From contig RPFO01000213.1 of assembly GCA_009746045.1 (NCBI GenBank), forward strand, positions 6,962,609 to 7,026,608: DNA of 64,000 bases, in the 5' to 3' direction. The stretch is from Mesostigma viride. Taxonomy: Eukaryota > Streptophyta > Mesostigmatophyceae > Mesostigmatales > Mesostigmataceae. Position numbers and translations under genes: made by a program. Of the stretch, positions 58,114 through 64,000 are shown piece by piece; position 1 is the first letter of the stretch, and each line of letters starts with the position of its first letter. The notes under the pieces were generated by a model, which was not told the DNA's origin, made no database searches, and saw nothing but the letters and a program-made list of their open reading frames with translations.

Positions 58114-60557
58114 ATCGGTTTTCTCTGAATATAGTTTAACCCCTAAATGGGCGGAAATGCTGCCGATAAATCGGCAGTAACTCACCTATTTTGTAAACCA
58201 GCCCCTGTACAACCTAGCAATATCCAATGGCTGTCCTTGGGGGGCAAGCATGTCCATGAGTTGCCCTAAGCCGTGATATATCACAACCTCACATATATTC
58301 ATCGTAGGCCATGTATAACTGCCGTCAAAGTCAGGGGGGTCAAGACGCGCGTTTTCATTTTTGGTAGAATGCGCATTTTGAATTATGTTGTAAGAGCTAG
58401 GCACCTACCACTTCAGGGATGATAAACAATTAGTTGCTGAACAGTTTGAGCCATTGGGGTCATCATTTGGGTGGGTATACCAGCAGTTACACCCAGTACA
58501 GCCCATAGGAGTACCGTTGGTAAAAAGCAACCAAGGGGGTAGGAGTGGGCATACTACCTACTAATACCTACTAATATGGCCCCCAACCATGCCACACAAT
58601 ACATTTCCCTTCCACAATGATGGGGAAACATAACTGCATCATCACACTGCCCTTACATGGCACCTATGTGCAGGTGCCACCTTGTCCATGCACGTAGGTA
58701 ACGTGGTACGGATACCCTACGCAAGGCATGCATTCTAGGAGGCAGCCACCAACAAACTAGTGATTTTAGGCCTATTTCAGTTTGCCCTAGCAAGGATAAA
58801 CTAGGCCTAAGCTGCTATAGCTTGCCAGGTGATGGCCAGCACACCTGGTGGCACATGCTGACAATGGGAAGCTTCTACTCACCGGTTACATGCTTGATGA
58901 TGCCACAGAGACCAGCCAACTGCCTCACACTCATGCAATATGTGCGCGGGAAATGTATAACAAACATATATGGAGGTATTCAAACCCATACAGCCTCTAA
59001 AACTTATCACCATCACCCTGTGGCAGGTCAACTGACTGAGGGAAGCATCTAAGAAGGGTGTTTTAGAAAGGGGCCAGGCCAGGGTCAAGAAAGAGCATGA
59101 ATAATGCAAAAAGAATGTGCTACACAAGCTAGAACGTATATATAAACGTCAAACATCGATAGGAAAACGATGCTTAAGCTTTACCAGGCATGGATGGCGT
59201 TACCTTGGCCCAGGCGGTGGCCGCAAAATGGCGCATTTCGGCACACCAAAGTTGTGCAGCATGGTCGCTGGATTCGGCGATTTCTGGCCACCCTTGCACG
59301 TTTACGACTACAAATCATCATAAAAAGTACAACGAAACCAATATGTCCTTTAAAATACGCCGGAAAGGTATTGCTGTCAACGTTTCTATCGTCCGGCCTG
59401 ATCGCAGTTTTTTCCAGCAAGAACGCTGCCGGCACCTATCAAATGGCATTCCCGCGAACCAAAAATTGGCCTGTATGATCTTTAGGACGTATAAAATCAA
59501 TATCCTAAGTTTGGCCAGAAAATTCTAACTCAAACGTAAATGCCATGCGTGGGCGCAAGCCGCCATGGCCAGGTCGTCGTTTTCCGGAATGCACGTTGTA
59601 CGTGAAAAAGTACCCTGACCCCTTGTACTTTGACCGGCCAGAACACCTCTATAACTTTGTCAAAAGATAGCAAACCCTAGTATCATGTTCTGGAGAAACT
59701 TATAAACTTTCATTCTTCTCAGCTAAACGTTTCCTAATTCCCAATGGTATTCTCGCAAACTGGTCCCCCGAGTAGGTGCCGACAAATCGGCTGTAAGTCA
59801 CTTTTTGGCGGAAAATCGGCAGCAAGACCATTTAGGGGTTAATGAACGCATGCGGGAAAGATAGGGCCGGCATTCCTTGGTCTGCATGTGGAAGGCTGTC
59901 TGCGACATGGGCTGACTAATTCGATCGGTACAAAGGGTTTCGTGCTCGCCTGAATTTTCTTTGGATGACCCGGTTGTTTATAAGGGTCGGTGGCTATTAA
60001 TTAGTGGTCCGAGAAAATTAATTGTAGGTTTTATACGACTTGCTTGCAAGGATTCGTATTTTGTTGGTTGCACCGGCTGAGATTAGCTGGGGACCTGCAG
60101 GGTCGGCTGGTTGCTTAACGAATCTTTAACTGATTTGCTTTTTTTAGTGAGTTGTGATTAATTATTGTGTAGTGAACTTGGATCTGCCCAAGGGGTCGAT
60201 GGGCGAGAATTATGTTTGTCAGTCTTGAGAACCTTGTACGACTACCTGTACGGTTAACGCACTAGCCTGGGGGTGCGTGGCCACGTTGTTTGTAGTGGCG
60301 TTTTCAGCACCGTTCAGGCCGGTGCGTGACGCATGCCGGTATAAATTAATTTAGGATGATGCCAGCTTGTGTGTCGGCGAACCATGCCTTAAGCAAGCTA
60401 GGCCGACAATGATCTGCAATTGTTTATTTTCCCTCCCTCCCACCCTGGAGGCCTCTTGCTTCCGCGTGCGGATTGAGAACTGTTACCTGCTGCATATTAG
60501 GGCTCCACTTGTAGTATTCAATCAAATGCTGGTCTTCTTGGGAGCTTAGTGATCTTA
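58114..60557 (+). mobile_element. C-family solo unit carrying a TTAA element
   Basis: ATCGGTTTTCTCTGAATATAG start; after removal of 58140-59842 the sequence continues GAACGCATGCGGGAAAG and runs to AGTGATCTTA at 60557. About 740 bp of unit sequence. Confidence 0.8.
58140..59838. mobile_element. TTAA-flanked (piggyBac-like) non-autonomous element
   Basis: 1,699 bp, ends CCCCTAAATGG and CCATTTAGGGG, flanked by TTAA at 58136-58139 and 59839-59842. Other C-family copies read AGTTTAATTAACGCATGCGG at this point, so the site before insertion is known. Hairpins GCCGATAAATCGGC and GCCGACAAATCGGC lie near the ends. No transposase. Fragments of the family occur at 12083 and 38762. Confidence 0.85.
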
Positions 60558-60558
60558 A

Positions 60559-61632
60559 CAGTGTTTGTAGTAGCGTGACACATGCGTCAGCGGCTGACGC
60601 GCCCGGCTCTCACTCGTCAGGAATTTTACCCTGGCGCGCGTCAGCCGAGTGACACGTAAATTTTGGCTGTGCGTCAGGCGAGTGACGCGTAAAATTTGGC
60701 TGCGGGTGTTCCGGGTGGGTGTTGCATCGGTTTAGGTATCACTGAGTCGGCAGGAAATAGAATTCGTCGGTCAAACGCAGACAATCTGTAAGTCTACATA
60801 GGCAACGTCATTACGTTTTTTCTGGATTACATTGCCTTGTTCCTTACTCGGCAATCGTCAGCGACGATTAGGCACACCAAAATGGAGGCATGGCGTCAGT
60901 AGAAGGGGGATGTCTAAAAAGGTTGGGATAGCTGTGGCGATAACATCCTGCTTCAAGAGGCCAACCGCCGACGGGGCAGGGCCATATACTTCCGGTGTCG
61001 TGGATGTAACCCAGGTCGTCGAGGACCTGGAAATGCGCAACAAGAGGATGATGAGTTCGAGCTATACTGAATTATTGATAGTGGCTAGTGAGACTATAGG
61101 CAAAAGCACTGGGAGCTGCAGTCCCTTCTGGTAAGTACCTTGACAATAATGATCGATGGATCATGGGGGCCTGGACAGTTTGTGTTGTTTCTAGCCAAGG
61201 GCTCTTGTTTTATGCACATCCAGACGTGCTACTATTCACTTGAGCTTAATGCACCAGCTACCAATCATTTCCCATGTACACCTCAAGCTGATTTATTATC
61301 AATAAAAATTATTTTGTGTTAATTTTGGAGGCTTGACAAGGCCAGTTTTTTAAACAATGAAGCATGTTTGAGATCCAATCTTGTAATACCTCTCCTGTCT
61401 TTTCACCCTTGAAACTGCACGTTACCCTGTGACCCATGTCCTTGTCCCTCTCCTATCTTGTGCCTGCCCCCAATTGAACTGCCCCACCCCCCATCCCTTG
61501 GTGACTCCACTCCTTAGGGGTCCTTGAGGGTGATTCCGCCCCATAGGAGGGCCCTGGGACCCCGCCCCTAACTGTTATGGTCTGACGCGCCGCCAACCTG
61601 ACGCGTGCCAAAAATCCTTACTAGAAACACTG
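60559..61632. mobile_element. hAT-like element with GCGTCAG subterminal repeats
   Basis: Ends CAGTGTTTGTAGTAG and TTACTAGAAACACTG. The first 140 bp and last 60 bp are rich in GCGTCAG/CTGACGCG, as at 310-506. No matching 8-bp flanks are found, because the left flank is now a younger solo unit. A frame at 60832-61134 ends at a GTAAGT but is not recognised. Confidence 0.55.
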
Positions 61633-61723
61633 GTTTCTAGTACTACCTGCGGTTGTTTATAAGGGTTGGCAGGTATTGAGGAGTGGTCTGAAAAAATTAG
61701 AGGTAGACTCAAAACAACTTGAT

Positions 61724-62348
61724 TCTCGTTGTTCTCTGAATATAGTTTCTTTATATAGTGAGATTGAAGGGTAGCCGCTATAGCTAGGTTATAGGGTTTA
61801 AGTTACATACATTTTTAGGCCGGTGCGGCCTGACACGGACTGGCGATGGCATTGATTTGGCCAGTTTGTTTCTGGCCAGGTGGCAAGAGCGACCGGCTTG
61901 CGCTACAATCTTGCCACTGCATGTCTAGGGTTCTTTGTATTAATTATGACGCACTGGTTACCTATAGGTCTGAGACTGTTCTCTCGCGCAAAATATGACT
62001 TATTAGAAGCCCCGTCAATCTTACGTAAGCTCCCGGCAAATGGAACGCCGATTTGCGTCATTTGTTCAGACGCAAAAATATTGTTCGGCGAAAAATGCTG
62101 TTCGGGGCAAGGCCGCGTGACGCGCAAAAAAGACAAAAGCAAACCCACCTAGCTAAGGTCGGCGTCTTTTCTTCCCCCCCCACCCTCCCTGCATGTTTTG
62201 GGTAAGGGGGTTAAGGCTAGCCTTTTGACAAGCAGTAAGTGTTCCCATAAGCATCACCGCCCGGGATGTGGCCTTTAGTATGTGCTCCACTCATTGTTTT
62301 AATCAAAAGTCAGGTTACCCTGGCTGGAGTTCCACAGTTAATAGAATA
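61724..62348 (+). mobile_element. Diverged solo A-B unit of the element I family
   Basis: TTGTTCTCTGAATATAGTTTC start, GAAGGGTAGCCGCTATAGC, GCGTCATTTGTTCAGACGCA, CCCCACCCTCCCTGCATG, end TTAATAGAA at 62348. More diverged than the A2-B2 units of I and III. Confidence 0.8.
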
Positions 62349-62897
62349 AAGATTTGTAACTTTTATGTTAGATGCGCGCCAGCTGTAGGCAGCCTGGTTG
62401 CCCAAGGAATCTTTGGAGTTTATGAGTCGGTCCTAAATTGTTTTTGTAGGTTGTGATCAAATTGTGCATGCGCATCTTGGACTCTGACCGACCCGTAATT
62501 GTGATGCAAGGGTTGATGGGCGAGATTTGAGATTGTTAGTTTCAAAGGACCCTTTACGACTACGTCTACGGCTAGTGACTAGGCTGGCGGTGTGTAGTCA
62601 CGCTACTTTTAGTGGCGTAATTTAATAGCACTGTTCAGGCCCGTGCGTAACACATGCCGGTGTTAAATGATCAAAGATGATGTCAGCTTGTGTGTTGGCG
62701 GACCGTGCCTTCTAGCAAGCTAGGCAGGCAATGATCCGCAATTGTTTCTTTTCCCTCCCTCCCCCGCTGGAGGCTTCTTGCTTCCGCGTGCTGACTGAGG
62801 AACGTTGAGGCCACCGTAACTGCTGCATTTGTGGCAGCGCTCCACTTGTTGTTTCAATCAAATGCTGGTCTTCTTGGGATCGAGCTTAGTGGTCTTG

Positions 62898-63055
62898 ACG
62901 CATAGTAGTACTAGTACTACTACAAGTAAATATTTTTTTAAACGTGCAAGCATGCGTTCCATGCATCAGTCAGGGGATGAAAGGTACCTACTCGATAAGA
63001 AAGTTGATAACCCATTACTCTCCTGCGGATTGAATGCGCGTGATTGAATGATGAA
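62898..63055. other. Spacer before the terminal array
   Basis: ACTAGTACTAC words and GAATGAATGAATG lead into the GAAC repeat. Nothing else. Confidence 0.4.
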
Positions 63056-64000
63056 TGAACGAACGAACGAACGAACGAACGAACGAACGAACGAACGAAC
63101 GAACGAACGAACGAACGAACGAACGAACGAACGAACGAACGAACGAACGAACGAACGAACGAACGAACGAACGAACGAACGAACGAACGAACGAACGAAC
63201 GAACGAACGAACAAACGAACAAACGAACGAACGAACGAACGAACGAACGAACGAACGAACAAACGAACGAACGAACGAACGAACGAACGAACGAACGAAC
63301 GAACGAACGAACGAACGAACGAACGAACGAACGAACGAACGAACGAACGAACGAACGAACGAACGAACGAACGAACGAACGAACAAACGAACAAACGAAC
63401 GAACGAACGAACGAACGAACGAACGAACGAACAAACGAACGAACGATTGAACGAAGGATCGAACGAACAAACGAACGAACAAACGAACGAATCAGCGAAT
63501 GAACGAACGAACGAACGAACGAACGAACGAACGAACGAACGAACGAACGAACGAACGAACGAACGAACGAACGAACGAACGAACGAACGAACGAACGAAC
63601 GAACGAACGAACGAACGAACGAACGAACGAACGAACGAACGAACGAACGAACGAACGAACGAACAAACGAACAAACGAACGAACGAACGAACGAACGAAC
63701 GAACAAACGAACAAACGAACAAACGAACAAACGAACGAACAAACGAACGAACGAACGAACGAACGAACGAACGAACGAACGAACGAACGAACGAACGAAC
63801 GAACGAACGAACGAACGAACGAACGAACGAACGAACGAACGAACGAACGAACGAACGAACGAACGAACGAACGAACGAACGAACGAACGAACGAACGAAC
63901 GAACGAACGAACGAACGAACGAACGAACGAACGAACGAACGAACGAACGAACGAACGAACGAACGAACGAACGAACGAATGAACAAACGAACGAACAAAC
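63056..64000. repeat. (GAAC)n array running off the window
   Basis: At least 945 bp of GAAC units with AAAC variants in clusters (63211-63262, 63384-63394, 63432-63484, 63664-63743) and a few point variants. V-R-S-F and N-E-R-T frames up to 258 codons occur in all registers and are artefacts. Confidence 0.97.

Larger units (their letters stand above)
57986..62897 (+). mobile_element. C-family solo unit split by three successive insertions
   Basis: The outer unit's pieces are 57986-58113, about 61633-61723 and 62349-62897, which read in order against 19102-19855. Inside lie the unit 58114-60557 (itself carrying the TTAA element 58140-59838), the hAT-like segment 60559-61632 and the element-I-family unit 61724-62348. 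Confidence 0.7.

Noticed and set aside
62938-63998. V-R-S-F and N-E-R-T repeat proteins
   Set aside because: Artefacts of (GAAC)n.

Overview
This looks like nuclear DNA of an intron-rich, repeat-rich eukaryote. There are no operons, Shine-Dalgarno sites or RNA genes that I can recognise. Two things suggest a green alga or a relative: retrotransposons of the tyrosine-recombinase (DIRS/PAT/Kangaroo-like) order, and single-repeat LRR exons of about 72 nt bounded by phase-2 introns, as in plant-type LRR ectodomain genes. The lineage is inference and I would not name a genus.

Layout. (1) Tyrosine-recombinase retroelements dominate. Three large copies lie on the + strand: element I (2709-8768), element II (about 31993-38761, 5'-truncated and split) and element III (41854-47969). 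Each carries a Gag-like gene, then RT-RNase H, then a tyrosine recombinase. I and III show the split direct repeats A1 ... B1-A2-B2 typical of PAT/Ngaro elements. All three are broken. Two short non-autonomous split-repeat elements (13211-15168 on the - strand; 17527-19855 on the + strand) and many solo A-B units of several related families are scattered through the window, some nested three deep (57986-62897). (2) DNA transposons: hAT-type elements at 33296-36553 and 51018-52434 with 8-bp duplications, TTAA-flanked elements at 35174-36134 and 58140-59838, a similar element at 9905-11601, two MITEs (2160-2574; 3677-4132), and a head-to-tail dimer of an unclassified element (23397-25907). (3) A Copia-like relic with one 185-bp LTR lies on the - strand (53649-55872). 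(4) Very long tetranucleotide arrays occur at 20.95-22.24, 23.08-23.40, 31.08-31.56 and 63.06-64.00 kb. The long open frames in these arrays are artefacts of repeat periodicity.

Host coding sequence is sparse but coherent. Short exons on the + strand (15558-15626, 20635-20706, 22675-22746, 39465-39536, plus weaker ones at 1108-1185 and 20487-20561) each encode one LRR of the N-x-x-x-G-x-I/L-P type and all sit between phase-2 introns. A 119-nt exon at 50276-50394 enters in the same phase, encodes the post-LRR G-L-C-G cap and leaves in phase 1. Two phase-1/phase-1 exons at 56770-56955 and 57641-57796 then encode repeated cysteine modules. Strand, phase and module boundaries all fit one giant gene (at least 42 kb here) for an extracellular LRR plus Cys-module protein, with introns swollen by the retroelements and simple repeats. 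That is a hypothesis to test with RNA data; several fragmentary LRR genes or decayed copies remain possible.
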